A stretch of DNA of 64,000 nucleotides from contig WTXD01000034.1 in NCBI GenBank assembly GCA_022496205.1, positions 62,001-126,000 on the forward strand, written 5' to 3'. The notes beneath the pieces are model-generated. The model did not search any database and was not told where the DNA came from. It was given only the letters and a program-made list of their open reading frames with translations. Within the stretch, counting starts at the first letter, position 1. The number at the start of each line of letters is the position of its first letter. The translations under genes and the position numbers were made by a program. This DNA is from Gloeopeniophorella convolvens (Eukaryota > Basidiomycota > Agaricomycetes > Russulales). This document shows, one piece after another, positions 12,901 to 24,601 of this stretch.

Positions 12901-13379
12901 TGCGCGCCGCGCACGCCCCGACAACTCTCCGCACCTCCGCACTCTCCCTCCTCGCGACCTGCGCTGACACCGCGGACCTCGCGCTGCTCCCGTACGCACG
13001 CGACCTAGTCGACGCCATGCTCGACCTTTTGCAAATCGAGGGCGCGCGTGCCGCGGCGCAGACGTCTCCGCCCCCGAGCGCCGACGGGACGACGCCTGCG
13101 CTGAGCATGGACGCACAGCCGACAGCCGCTGATGCGCGCTTCCCGCCGTTGCGCCGCGCCGCGCTACATTTTCTTGGCCTGCTCGTGCGTGCGTACACGC
13201 GGCGTGCGCTTGCGGCGGACGGTACCGACGCGGGGGTGCCGGAGTTCCCCGCGCGGCGGGTGACGGCCACGCTGGGTTACGTCGCGGTAGCAGATGCGGA
13301 TGCTGTCGTGCGTGTCATGGCACAGGAGGTCGGCGATGCTGCGCGCGCGTTGGAGCGGGCTCTTGTTGGGCTCGAGTGA
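9938..13379 (+). CDS. HEAT-repeat protein, Rtp1/TANGO6-like RNA polymerase II assembly factor
   Basis: About 1,050 residues of helical repeats. Introns (44-54 bp): 10633-10682, 10924-10967, 11495-11548, 11780-11829, 12174-12226 and 12818-12867; all join in frame. The chosen start MEELSRTLVAGALLVN follows a non-coding leader. Landmarks: YFRSIVPRLIDVLSSK; an acidic linker EEEQEDLDMDEDSDDE; and the C-terminal part PLLPVRAHGLLLLRELVTTR, DSYIFLNAVQGLVALADTF and AILVPQLFALVRAAH-like helices, which match the Rtp1 C-terminal region found in yeast Rtp1 and animal TANGO6. Family members help import or assemble RNA polymerase II. The assignment is from motif memory of the C-terminal HEAT region; the N-terminal half is poorly conserved. 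Confidence 0.8.
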
Positions 13380-13634
13380 TGTTCGTCTGTTCAGCAAGGA
13401 TGGAAGGTAGATCTAAGGAGAAGAATAAAAGCACAGTGTCATGTTATGAACGAGGCACTGTCGTGGCATGGTTGTACATGTACCTACAACAGCTCGCGAA
13501 TAGTAAAAACACAAGCAGGATACGGAAGGAAGATCTTCAATGTATAGGCAACGAGGCAAACACGAGGTATCTTTAACCAGGAGACCGACTAATGTAAGCG
13601 AGGCGAGCTGGGGTGAATGATGCCAGACAGGGGC

Positions 13635-15605
13635 TTATTGAATAGCATCTAGCAGGCGGAATAACTTCTGCAACTCTGGACAATTGTCAGGGTCGCACTC
13701 ATGCTCGAAGGCGTTGGCGAAGTCGACGATGCGTATGTCGCCAGTCTTGGTTCGAGTGAACTGCGACGCGCTCGCAGGGAACCCCAAACCCGAGCCATGC
13801 AGCGTCCGTGCGTAGGTTTTGAGCGTCTCCCTAAAAATACAAGAGGTATGAGATCGACCGCGCGAGCTGCGCATGGCAGTAGGGAAGGTCGCACCTCTGA
13901 GGACGGCTGAATTCCGAAAAAGCCTTGGGTTTTGGCATGGTGTCCTCTAACTCTAACAGAATAAGGTAGAACTCTCCACGGAATGTGTACGTGCCCAGAT
14001 ACCGCGGCACAATGATGCACTCGATCTCCGAGCCTGAGAGCCGGCGCTCATACACTCGGGCCTCACGGTACGCTGCCCCCACGTGGTCGTGGAGGAAGAT
14101 CTTTGCAAGTACCGGCGTTTGATTGAGCGTCCCACGCCAGGCCTCAAGGCAGCCATCATACACGACGTGCTCGTGGAGGGTCAGCAGGTGTCCTGCATGT
14201 CCTGTTGCCGGTAGACCGGGCGGATCGGGGAGCGCACCGAGAGCAGGGCATGATGTGCGGTCAGCGGGAAGCGCGGGCGCAGATTCCGGAAGAGGGACAA
14301 CGGGACAACGGGACGGCTCGCCCGATTGTAGCACTCGAACGCGACGCAAGACGCGAACGGCAGGCGTGATCCCAGGAGAGCTATATTGGAAGGCCAAGAC
14401 CTGTGACTATTCAGCACGTGTACTAGCGTGGGCGTGATGGACCACGAACGCACCTGCTCTCGGGATGCTTGGCTGTTTGACGTAGGTTCTTCCGGCTCCG
14501 GAGAAAGCTTACGTTTAGTAGCTGTGCTGATCTGGAGTGGCGGTCCCAAGGCCACCAAGTCGCAGGTCGCAGGGCGGATAACATGCAGTCCAGCCAAAAC
14601 CATGGCAGTCAAAATGGAGACGAGTGGCTTCGTTTCGAGAGGTGTCGTCTCGAAATCTTCCGGATGTTCAGACGAAAGCCAGAACAGCGGAGAAACGAGA
14701 AGAGTATGTGCAGGCTGTCCGGGGCGGTAATCTGGAGGTTGCATGAGGCGAGAAGTCACGAAGGTTGATTGTATACTTACCAATCTCCACAATCCGGAAA
14801 GCAACGCTACTGAACAGTAGTCCAAACCTGACCTTCGCAGCACGCATGCGTCGGCCGAGCTACGCAGGACGTACGCGAGGACATGTCCGCTCAGTAAATT
14901 CCAGCACCGCTGATAAAAACACATGCATACCTGAATCAAAATTGCACCCAAACCCTCCTGAGTCGACGTCGAGTCTAACACAAGACCAGACTGCAGGCAC
15001 TTCATGTTCCGAAGCGTGTCAAACGAATGGTCCTGTCCAACCAGAACGAAATGACCGTCGGGAACGAAATGACTGTCGGATTTCATTGTCCAGTCGTTGC
15101 TCCACGAATTTGGCTGGGTCGACTCCCCGATAACAACTTTGTTGTCGACCAGGTTCAGCGTCCTAGCTATCCCTCGCATGGCAACGAGAGCGACTCCGGT
15201 GATAGTTGTGCGAACGTCAGCAGTAACTGACTGTCCAGAGTAGTCGCGCCCAGCTAGCTTGAGTTCTCTTGGGAGAAAATCAAGACGAGTCGCTAAGGTG
15301 TCTGATATGTCGGACTGAAGAAGTGGTGGAGCGTCGATGCCGAAGGCAGCTGGATCGGTAAGAAAGGCATTGAGCGCTGCCAGCACACGGTCTGGGAGCG
15401 ATGGATCCAAACGGGCAAATCTTGGTACCCAAGTGGGTTCGGGCTGCTGTACCGCGGTCCAGCGAAAGGGACTAGATTGCGAAGTCTGGCTAGCATCGAT
15501 CGGCGTGTGGGTGGGGATGATGTAGTCGAGGAAGTCTGACCAATGGTTAGAGATGTTGCCTATGTTCCAGTTGATGGATATTGTGCCAACAGGTAGGGCC
15601 GCCAT
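13635..15605 (-). CDS. diverged protein-kinase-like protein, probable pseudokinase
   Basis: Five exons; introns 14890-14930, 14732-14780, 14401-14453 and 13831-13894. The start at 15605 gives MAALPVGTISINWNIG. The first roughly 300 residues are unrecognised. The C-terminal 200 residues resemble the small kinase-like domains common in agaricomycetes: VVYDGCLEAWRGTL, PVLAKIF (ATP-site Lys), YREARVYERRL (helix C Glu), LILLELED (hinge). The catalytic loop, normally HxD with a following Asn, reads LHGSGLGFPASAS with neither Asp nor Asn. The metal-binding segment is VDFANA rather than DFG. Loss of the catalytic Asp predicts no phosphotransfer. It may be a scaffold or a decaying gene; all splice joins remain open. 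Confidence 0.65.
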
Positions 15606-17914
15606 TGAGATAGACAAGCAGGTAGTAAAGTGGTGGCAAGGGGAAAAGAGCAGTGAACAATACCTCGAGGTGACTGGCAGTCTGATTTTGAGGCGGACTG
15701 GTGGGCGGCATAAGTCGGCGGTACAGTGCATTCATTCTGGTTCCAAACAATGCGCCAACGGCATGTCAACAATGCGTACACGACACCAAGGTAATACCCG
15801 CTCCTCTTGATGGGCCTCTGTGACGAAGAAGAGCACGAGAACGACGCACCGAGCGTAAGTGTCTAGGGGAGATTATGCGCCTCTGACGTCTGAACGGCCC
15901 GACAGATTCAGGGGCAGATCGGACTCCGACAACAGCGACGGTGGTTCCCAGTCAGTCCTGCGGCATCCTAGTGAGTCCTCCACTAACTCGGTTGCGGTTA
16001 CAACTGGAATTAAGCTTGATTGCTTCCAGCGCGGCTCGCCCACATAGAATCGGGCCATATCACATGTCACCAGTCACCGATCCACTCAGTCTTGGTTAGA
16101 TTATGGGCGGGCTGCGGATAAACACATCACCGTGCACCGCATGTTGTGAGCGTCGGTCCCGTTCCTCCATTGTCCAGACAGAATCACCGTCGCACTAAAC
16201 GAGAACAGGTAACGCACATCCTTCCTTGATCCGGACAATCGACGAAGGCGTGTTGAACGTGCTTTCCAGCGAAGAAGTGTTGGGATCAACGGTTGGAAAT
16301 TTCTAGAAACGAAGGACAGTGCTGTCACTTACGGGAAATTTCAGCATTACACTCTTGCAGTGCAGAAAACACCTGTTGTGACCGAATAGTGGCAGTGACG
16401 TTTCTCATGGCAAAAGTCTGAATGTCGTGGTAAGTCACCAGATCTCAGGTTGGGTTCAGTGGGCGCAAGTAAAGCTAAATTTTGCGGAAGTGATATGAAT
16501 GGCAATTAAGAAGGCGTAGCAGGAAGGATGAGGTGAATGACTAGAGCATACATTGTACGCCTGCCACCAAAGGATGGTGACTGATGTCAGGCGTCTCTCG
16601 GAGATTACCTCCTGGCGAGGTGAGCGCCCGCGCTATCTCCGAGGGCAGTGTCTGTGACTCTCACGGCCACCCAAACATCATGTCATTGACATTCACGAGG
16701 CAATTAGCCGAGTGCTACAGCGGATTGCAAAACGATAGGCCCCTTTTTGACTCTTTACACACACAGCTGGAGTCTAGCGGGGATCGGAACTATCACCAAG
16801 CAGCAGGACCCGTCCAATCACATTTGCCCGCGCGCCCATCAGCCAAGCATGACTAATCAAAATGAGCGCGCTTACAGGGGGACCTTCCATCTTGGGCTCA
16901 GCGGGGATCAAATGCCTGTGTGTGTAAGCGGTCGAGAAAGGGCCTAAGATTATGCGATCCGCTGTAGTCGAGGTCCGAGGACCCGATCTCTTGTTGAACC
17001 CGGCCGACTTCAATGGAAGTTCCCCGCGGCCCCTGCGGTTCTGCACGCTTCAGCGTCAGCTGGTCGTGAACTTTCTCACCCTCGGGCTTCGTGGCGCTCG
17101 TGTCGACATCGAAATCCGAGGAACCTGCTTGCTCCTTATCTTCTACAGCTGAGCTCCCTGCGAACATGCCTCTCGGCTCGGATTGGAATGAATAGCTGCA
17201 GACAGCAATGTCACGTTGGATCTGGGTTTTCCATCAGCATTATCGTGGCTAATTCATGTTGGCGACACAAGGCCTCTTCGCGACCTCGCTCCACTCGATC
17301 GTTGGCTATGATGATTGGGGCATTGACGAGGCGTTTGCCTTGCCTTGCACCTATCCACAACTAGACTTGCCCCGCGATCGGGAATTCCACCACCCCTCCT
17401 ACCCCATTCATAGGAGGTTTCCCCTTTCCCTCAACACGCATTTGTACGCCTTATTCTAAGCCGATCGTAAGCTGCATCCCCGCATGCACCGCCGGACCTT
17501 TCTGACCTCCGCTGCTGCAGGAGCCGTCCGTGCCACTTTCGACGCAATGCCAGCCCACTAAGCTAGCCACAGCATGACACACTTAAGTCTAGACTATGGC
17601 TTAACGTCCCTGCGGAGATGGCTCCTCCATGCTACCTTCATCCGGTTCGATGAGGCACGTGAGAAGCGCTCCCTTGAGGCTACTATTCTGTTCCTCTCAC
17701 AAAGCGGCAAAAAAAAAACAGAATAACGCGGTTCATGGTTCTCAGAAGACGGCGTATATCCTGCTCATCTGGCATGTTCAGCGGAAACAACATATGTTTC
17801 CGTTCAGCTGACTCGCGCTTCCCAGCATCGCCCGTCTTCCGTGCCTGCCCGGCTGTCGCTTTATAGGTCGAGGATGCGCTATGTCTAGTGTGCGTAGTTC
17901 CCGCCATCCCGTTC
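15606..17914. other. no gene recognised
   Basis: A hydrophilic minus frame at 16898-17167 (EDKEQAGSSDFDVDTSA) and a few plus frames show no known motif and no matching exons. An A-run lies near 17709. Possibly decayed genes. Confidence 0.4.
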
Positions 17915-19021
17915 ATGCCATCTCTATCAAACTCACTAAGTCGGTATTTTCTGAATGAAGGTACTTCCGAGGTCATCCGGTAGGCACTTCGGCCCCAGCA
18001 TATGTCGTGCCGCTTACGTTCCACAGGCTGAATTCCCAATATCTTTGGTTTAAGACTGTATGGGACCACCCTGGACTGTTGCCACCCGAGATCGACGCGG
18101 CTTACGTCTCGAGGGTTCTGGATGCGGGCACAGGGACGGGTGCATGGGCACTTGATTTCGTGTCCCTCCCTGATGTCCGCGATCGCGACGTCGAAGTCTT
18201 CGCGTGTGATATTTCAACCGCCAAGTTCCCACAAGCCGATGTTTCCGAAGTGAAGCGGATACGGTTTTTCGAACACGACGTAACGAGACCGTTTTCTGAA
18301 GACATGTTGGGGACCTTCGACCTTGTCAATTTGAGCCACCTGGGATACGCTCTGACCAGGGAAGGGTGGGCTATAACGCTAAAGAATGTACGCGACTTGC
18401 TACGTAAGTGCAGCTTTACAAGCAGCCATCGCTGGCGCTCTAATCTAGACACGTGTTCAGGACCCGGTGGGCATCTTATCTTGCGAGATAGCGACCTCGT
18501 CATGTACAACGAAGAGACCCCGCCCCCGCCTGCGGATCAGCCACACGATATTCCCGCCCTTATGCATGCCCCATCTCCGATCGCGAACTTCAATCGCATC
18601 TTCGCAGGTGCTGCATTGCAGCGGGACTTGGTGGTTGGGTGCGTGTTCGGAACCGTCCGCGTTACGAGAAGGCTCATACAATGGCAGCCTGTCCCAGCAT
18701 CTGCCACGCTTCCTCGATGACGCCTCACTTTTGACTCGCTCCTCGAGACGTGCTTCGGTGCCGTTTGGGAACTATTGTGATAGATTCAAGGCCCGCAACG
18801 GGACGTCCCTATCCGGTTTCAAGGCCTTTTCTCTCGAGGACTTCGGTCAACTCTTCAACATGATGTCATTATCCATGATGAGAGGTGACGGACTGGAGTT
18901 GGCTGATGGAACTAGGATCACTAGTGAGGAGCAGCGACAGGCGCTGCTGACGGATCTGAACCTTTCCGCAGCTGAGGGAGGCATAGCTGTCTTGATCGAG
19001 TGGGTCATCATGAAGCCTTAG
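17915..19021 (+). CDS. SAM-dependent methyltransferase, copy 1
   Basis: Class I methyltransferase of unknown substrate. Exons 17915-17979, 18027-18403, 18461-18638 and 18688-19021. The start (MPSLSNSLSRYFLNEGTSE) was set by matching exon 1 of the neighbouring paralogue. Motif I is VSRVLDAGTGTGAWALDF, the Rossmann SAM-binding loop; CDISTAKFP and FFEHDVTRPF supply later binding-pocket strands, and LVNLSHLGYALTREGW corresponds to motif III. The C-terminal exon is helical and conserved between the pair (ELADGTRITSEE). It lies about 600 bp upstream of a second copy with identical intron positions, so the two arose by tandem duplication. No signal peptide. Possible secondary-metabolism or small-molecule role is speculative. 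Confidence 0.82.
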
Positions 19022-19615
19022 GATCGCTAGCGCTAGATCCTTGGTTCAGCGGGTGTGTCTACTTTCTGCATCCAGTATTTACCCTCCGTTTTCCTCACTT
19101 GAAACGACCACTACCTCATATACTGCGGACGTAAGCGACAGTCTAGCTGTTCAGATCGCAGTCTATATAGCACAGTATGATCTCAGGCTTTCCCGCTATG
19201 GCTCCGAAACCAAACTTTCGTACGCCGTGTCTAGAGTTTGCTGCATTGTTTTGAACATTCTTCACGTTCACACCCGATTTTGTTGCCCAATCCTTGACCG
19301 TACGGTCGAAGTGAAGTACAGGCGCTTGCCAATCGTTTAGATTGACGGATTCCAAACTCAATAGCTTTGCTCGTGGCACACCAATTACACACATGGTAAG
19401 AAGTTCCTTTCCCGCAAAACCTTGGCAGAAGCAGCCGGCTCGCTCTCCGCCATGTCATCTATTGTGCCTGACTGGAATGGTGCTGACTTCGACGCTCAGC
19501 TGACCCCTCTTCCCAGCACGTCTCAGCGCCCTTTCAAACCCAATTACTTATATAGCAACAGACAGAAGCTGCTTTCAACGCTCCCCTCCTGTAATAGACA
19601 ACCAACTCCAACAGA
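19022..19615. promoter_or_regulatory. intergenic with TATA box for methyltransferase copy 2
   Basis: TTATATAG at 19548-19555 lies about 60 bp before the ATG at 19616, followed by a CAACTCCAACAGA leader. The rest of the interval shows no gene. Confidence 0.5.
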
Positions 19616-20741
19616 ATGTCGTCTCAATCCAAACCGTTGAGCACTTATTTCTTGAACGAGAATGACTCGGAGATTTCCCGGTATGTCCCAACGCCGTTTC
19701 ATCGTGTACCATTGTTTTACCCTCGTTCGTATCCGACAGACTCAATGGACAATATCTCTGGTTCAAGAGCATATGGGATTACCCTCAACTTTTGCCATTT
19801 GAGATTGATGTCGCGCGCGTGTCGAGAGTCTTGGACGCCGCGGCGGGAACTGGCGCATGGGCCCTTGATTTTGTGTCCCTGCCTGGCGTCCGTGATCGCG
19901 ACGTCCAAGTCTTTGCGTGCGACGTCTCGACCGCAAAGTTCCCAGACACAGACGCGCCTGAGGTGAAACGGATCAAGTTCTTCGAGTGCGACATAACGAG
20001 ACCTTTTCATGACGACATGCTGGGAACGTTCGATCTTATCAACCTGAATTATATGTCTTACGCGCTGACGAAGCGAGGATGGAAGGTTGCGTTGCAGAAT
20101 CTCCACGATTTATTAAGTGAGCTCTACCTTCAACAGATGGTATGTTTGCCCTGATGGCAAATGACGAGAACCTGGTGGATATCTTATCGTGCGGGATAGT
20201 GATCTTGTCATGTACAACGACGAACACCCAGCCCCACCATGCGGCCAAAAACCTGACATCACGGCAATTATGAACGGACCAGCCCCGCTCTCCAACTTCA
20301 ACCGTATATTTTCAGGGTGTGCCCTCCAGCGGGACTTCGTGATTGGGTGCGTTCGTCCTCCTGCTGTACCCACAAACGATTTCACGCAGCTGCAGCCTCT
20401 CCTATTACTTACCGCGCTTCCTCGAAGAGGCGTCCCTAGTCATTCAATCTTCTAAACGCGCGGTCGTCCCGTTCGGAGACCATAGTGACAAGCACAAAGG
20501 CTTGAATGGTTCCTCGCTCTCAGCCTTCAAGGCTTTCTCGCTCGACAATTTCAACCAGGTTTTCAGCATGTTGACGTTGGCAATGCTGAGAGGAGGAACG
20601 CTGGAGCTGGCCGACGGAACACGCATTACAAGCGAGGAAGATCGGCGTGCGCTGATGGAGGACCTGAAGCGCGCTGCTGTCGATGGAGGGTATACCGTTC
20701 TGAACGAGTGGGTCATCGTAAGACCTCAGGAGGCAACATGA
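19616..20741 (+). CDS. SAM-dependent methyltransferase, copy 2
   Basis: Tandem paralogue of the preceding gene. Exons 19616-19680, 19740-20116, 20169-20346 and 20396-20741; intron phases match copy 1 exactly, which confirms both models. Motif I is VSRVLDAAAGTGAWALDF: the second Gly of the usual GxGxG loop is Ala here, a mild change from copy 1. Other shared blocks are CDVSTAKFP, FFECDITRPF, PGGYLIVRDSDLVMYNDE and ELADGTRITSEED. The last junction uses the second of two nearby acceptors (ctgcag) to keep the LSYYLPRFLEEAS frame, equivalent to LSQHLPRFLDDAS in copy 1. Substrate unknown. Confidence 0.82.
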
Positions 20742-21411
20742 CGCCAGTTGGCATATGCGCACCTAGATCCTACGAGTCATGTCAATCTCCTATAACAAAG
20801 GCAGTACTGTATGTAGTTCGACCAGCCTCGGCCCACACCAGGTTGATGGATGAGCCAACATTCTTCATTCAGAAAGACGAACATGTACCAGACGCAGAAT
20901 AGCTAGAAACAATAGTGTGCAATAGTGTGACAGGTACCCACTTTACCTGTTTTTGAAATTCTTGCACGGCATTGAGAGAGTGGGTCTGCTGTGAGAGTGG
21001 GTTCACTGTTACTCCGATCAGTTGGGGAGCGGATAACTACTGGTAACGGATGCTGGTTGCAATTGGATGCCAGATATAGAGCAAGATAGAGCGACCGCTC
21101 GCTGACAGTCGCTGACACTATTTGTCAGCGCCGGTCCGGCCTTGTCCGGTTGTTCCTTTTCGCGGGGCCCTGCGGGGCTTCAAGTTCGCTCTCACAACTT
21201 GCATCTCATGATTCTACTGGAGCACATGCACGCAGTGCGCCCTCTGCGCCATGGTCAAATATCCGATCGGATATGGTATTGGATGCCAATAACGCCATCG
21301 ATATCCGAACTCGATATGCGTGATTGCAACAAGATATAAAGCGGCTTCAGCCCGAAGAGACTCCGTCATCCCAACTCTGTAGGCTGCACCCCTCCCTACC
21401 ACACCGCCGCG
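20742..21411. promoter_or_regulatory. intergenic with TATA box for the reductase gene
   Basis: GATATAAA at 21333-21340 is about 72 bp before the reductase ATG. Several TATCCGA/ATCGGATAT-like palindromic bits at 21258-21315 could be regulator sites. No gene seen. Confidence 0.45.
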
Positions 21412-22609
21412 ATGGTCGCCGTTCCCGCTCCCGCCAAAGTCCTTGTCACCGGTGCGAATGGCTATATCGCCATCTGGATCGTGCAGAAATACCTAGAGGC
21501 TGGGTACTCTGTACGCGGAACCGTCCGGTCTGCAACCAAGAGCGCGTTTCTCAAAGACATATTTGCCAAATACGGCGACCGATTCGAGCTCGTGGTTGTT
21601 GAAGACATCACACAGGAGGGTGCATTCGACGAAGCGGTCAAGGGCGTCGACGCTGTCGCACACACTGCTTCGCCTTTCCACTACAAGGCGACTGAACCCG
21701 ATGGTGCGTTCCGTACAACCCTATTAGACTCCTTGAACTGAAGCGCGCACCAGAACTCATCATCCCCGCTGTGCGAGGGACTACTTCGATCCTGAATTCG
21801 ATTCTGAAAAACGGGTCTTCAGTCAAGCGCATAGTCCTCACCTCTTCGGTTGCCGCTGTCCGTGAGGATACCACGGTGCCACGCGTCTTCAGCGAAGCAA
21901 CCTGGAACAACGGGTCTGTGGAGGCCGTGAAAACGAAAGGTGGAGCGGCCGGTCCCGTTAACATTTATCTCGCTTCGAAGACGCTTGCGGAGAGGGCCGC
22001 ATGGGACTTCGTCGATGCTCACAAGTCGGAGATCACTTGGGATCTTGTCGTGATTAACCCTCCATGGATCTTCGGGGTGAGAATTTTACTATTTTCCCCA
22101 GGGGCGACGTACTGACCGCCGTTCTTCGCAGCCTTCTCTCACTCCTGCGCCCACAGTCGACGACATCAACACCTCCCAGCGTGAACTTTACGACACGCTG
22201 TCCGGCGCGCGGACTGGCGCACAGCTGTGGGCTCAGGGAAACTGGGTCCATGTAGATGTCGTTGCGGAAGCTCATGTGCGCTCCACGCACGTGGCTGCCG
22301 CCGGAGGCCAGCGCATCATTGTCCGCTCAGGCCTCTTTTTCTATCAAGATATTCGTGAGTCCGCCTGTGCCCTGATCCGCAAACGTGGGAATGACACCTG
22401 CTGCAGTCGATGCCGCCGCAGAAGCTGGTATCTCCGGTGTTCCTCGTGGGGAGCCTGGTTCGACAAAAGACCTTCCCAAGCTCACGAATCTCGAGACGAC
22501 GAAGGCAGAAGACCTGCTTGGACTGAAGCAGGTGACGCCACTCAAGGATGTTGTCGAGCAGGCTTGGAAGGACTTTAAAGCGCGTGGTTACCCAGGCTTC
22601 ACTTCTTAG
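21412..22609 (+). CDS. NAD(P)-dependent reductase, dihydroflavonol-4-reductase/Gre2-like
   Basis: Extended short-chain dehydrogenase, about 345 residues. Exons 21412-21703, 21754-22076, 22132-22354 and 22407-22609. The N terminus has the dinucleotide-binding loop (VLVTGANGYIAIWIVQKYL) followed by GTVRS, the usual NADP-preferring Arg context. Downstream are VDAVAHTASPFHY, RIVLTSSVAAV (catalytic Ser region) and NIYLASKTLAERAAW with the catalytic Tyr-x-x-x-Lys. This family reduces ketones or aldehydes, for example methylglyoxal or isovaleraldehyde in yeast Gre2. Cytosolic. A good TATA box precedes it. The neighbouring methyltransferases could share a pathway, but only proximity suggests it. Confidence 0.88.
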
Positions 22610-23497
22610 GAGAACCTCACATTGTACTATCAAATACAACCTGTAGCGAACAGTAGTTGAAGTGAGTGTCCTCGAGGTGCATTGGCCCGACCTGCCTGAA
22701 TCGACAAGAGCACGCGAGGCGAGACGCCAACGAACATCGTTGGGATTTCGAGCTTGGGCTCATGAGTTGTTGAAAGCTTGCTGGGGGCAGTGCCATTCTC
22801 TGTCGGCCTTTGCCGGCAGGCGAGCGGACTTTCAACACAGATCGATGTCTGTCCGAGGCTCGTTGCGCTCTGCTGTGCCTCTCCCGATAGAACGAACTCT
22901 CATACTTGCACCTGACTTCCGTTCGTCATCGCATCAGCGCGCAGCGTACTTACTTAGCTCAGGCTCTCGAGTTCGAGATCTGGTCTACCCTTGTGTGAGA
23001 TCATCCCGTCGGTAGGTGCACTGCGCTATGTGGCTCGGCGGTGTCCATCGCCACGAGAATGCAGGGAGTTTCGCGTCGTCCGTTGATCAAGTTTGAGTTG
23101 TCAGCATCTCAAGATCTCAAGATTTCAACATTTGACAAGACTTTAGACCACCGCTTACAATGGACGCAACTAGCGCCCTAGGTTGTTCGAGGAGGTCGTT
23201 ACCAGCATCTTGATCCCCAACGGTTATCGTACCATCATCGCTCGTAAGATAAGACACGAGAGTCGGCCACTTCCAGGAAGGTGCGCTGACAGCAAAAGTC
23301 ATATACATCGGCCCCTTGTTGACGTCTATGATGGGCGCAGGCTTGTACCCGGAGCGCTAGAACACTTACATAACGTCTACACCCTGGAGGCCACCCACAA
23401 CTACCACTTGCTGGCTACTTGTTGTCACTGTCCCGGCCCAGCGCTGTCTCACGCGTTTCATTTGACCTAATCACTCACACTCCCTTGCGCCTCGACA
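22610..23497. other. intergenic holding an isolated exon-like relic
   Basis: On the minus strand 23159-23356 is open, preceded by a ttctag acceptor and followed by a gtaagc donor. It reads GYKPAPIIDVNKGPMYMTF then WPTLVSYLTSDDGTITVGDQ. No neighbouring exons can be joined. I do not recognise the protein. It may be the remnant of a gene cut by insertion of the adjacent transposon. Confidence 0.35.
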
Positions 23498-24601
23498 ATG
23501 GTGCGCCGCCGCATCTCCAACGAACTCAAGGATACCGCGTTGTCAATGTCCCTCCAAGGCCTCTCGGATTCGAGAATCCGCGAGTACACGGGAATCAGCG
23601 AGCGCTCACTTAAAAGACTGCGACACACCTACCGTGCAACCACGGGCGAAGGCACGCGCCCGGGCTTGGCTTCTCCGGGTCAGGCACGCACAGTCGGACC
23701 AGTCGAGACACGGGTGCGTGCCGAACGCTTTGGTACTCTCCCTCGAAGCTAACTTCCCATCGCAGTTTCTGCGCGACTGCATCGAGCGCCATCCCGACGC
23801 GGCGCTGGTGGAACTCCAAGCGCAGCTCCGCCATGAGCACCACGTGGAGGTTTCGCTGGACGCCGTCATGCGGACCCTCCGCAAGGAGGGGTACACAATG
23901 AAGACCGTGCGTGCACTCTCCCCAGCCGCTTTCGATTCACTGAACCCGTTTACCGGTCGTAGATCACGCAGTCTGCTGTCGACCTCAGCAAGGAAAAGCG
24001 CAACGCGTACAAGGCGCACATCAGCGAGCACTTCCGCACCGACCAGCTCGTGTTCGCCGACGAAAGCCAGTTCAGCCGTCTCACGATGAAGCGACCGTAT
24101 GTCTGGGCACCACAGGGCAAGCGCGCGCGCTGCCGCGAGGTCTTCCTCGGCGGAAAGCTCTACTCGGTACTCCCGGCCATCTCTCTCGACGGGATCCTCC
24201 ACGCCGAGGTCCTGGGCCGTGCCGTCACGGACGACGACTTCCGGCTGTTCGTGCGCGCGCTGCTGCAGCACATGAACAAGTGGCCGCTGCCCAACTCGGT
24301 GCTCGTCGTCGACGACACGCCGCTGCACAAGGTGGCCGGGGTGCACGAGATGGTCGAGGCGCACGGCGCGCGCCTCGTCTTTCTCCCTACCCACTCGCCC
24401 GACCTCAACCCGGTGGAGCTCGTTCTCTCGTCGGTCAAGGCGCGGCTTCGGGCACATCGCGATCGTGCACCCCAGGCGGGCGAGGATCCCGGCTCTGCCG
24501 CGAGCAGTGCTCCGGACGCAGTCATCCGCGAGGCCATCGGCGCCGTCACGCGACGGGACGCTGTCGATTGGTTCGAGCAGAGCGGGTATATCGTTCCTTG
24601 A
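23498..24601 (+). CDS. Tc1/mariner-like DDE transposase
   Basis: Three exons with introns 23714-23765 and 23907-23962, about 330 residues. An N-terminal helix-turn-helix (LSDSRIREYTGISERSLKRL) precedes a winged-helix-like segment. The DDE core shows VFADESQFSR (first Asp), VLVVDDTPLHKVAGVHEMVE (second Asp, with DD where most relatives have DN) and LPTHSPDLNPVELVLSSVKA (third acidic residue, Glu of NPVE). All three catalytic acids are present and no frame break is seen, so the protein could be active. I could not find convincing terminal inverted repeats. The element's ends are therefore undefined, and it might instead be a domesticated copy. Confidence 0.82.
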
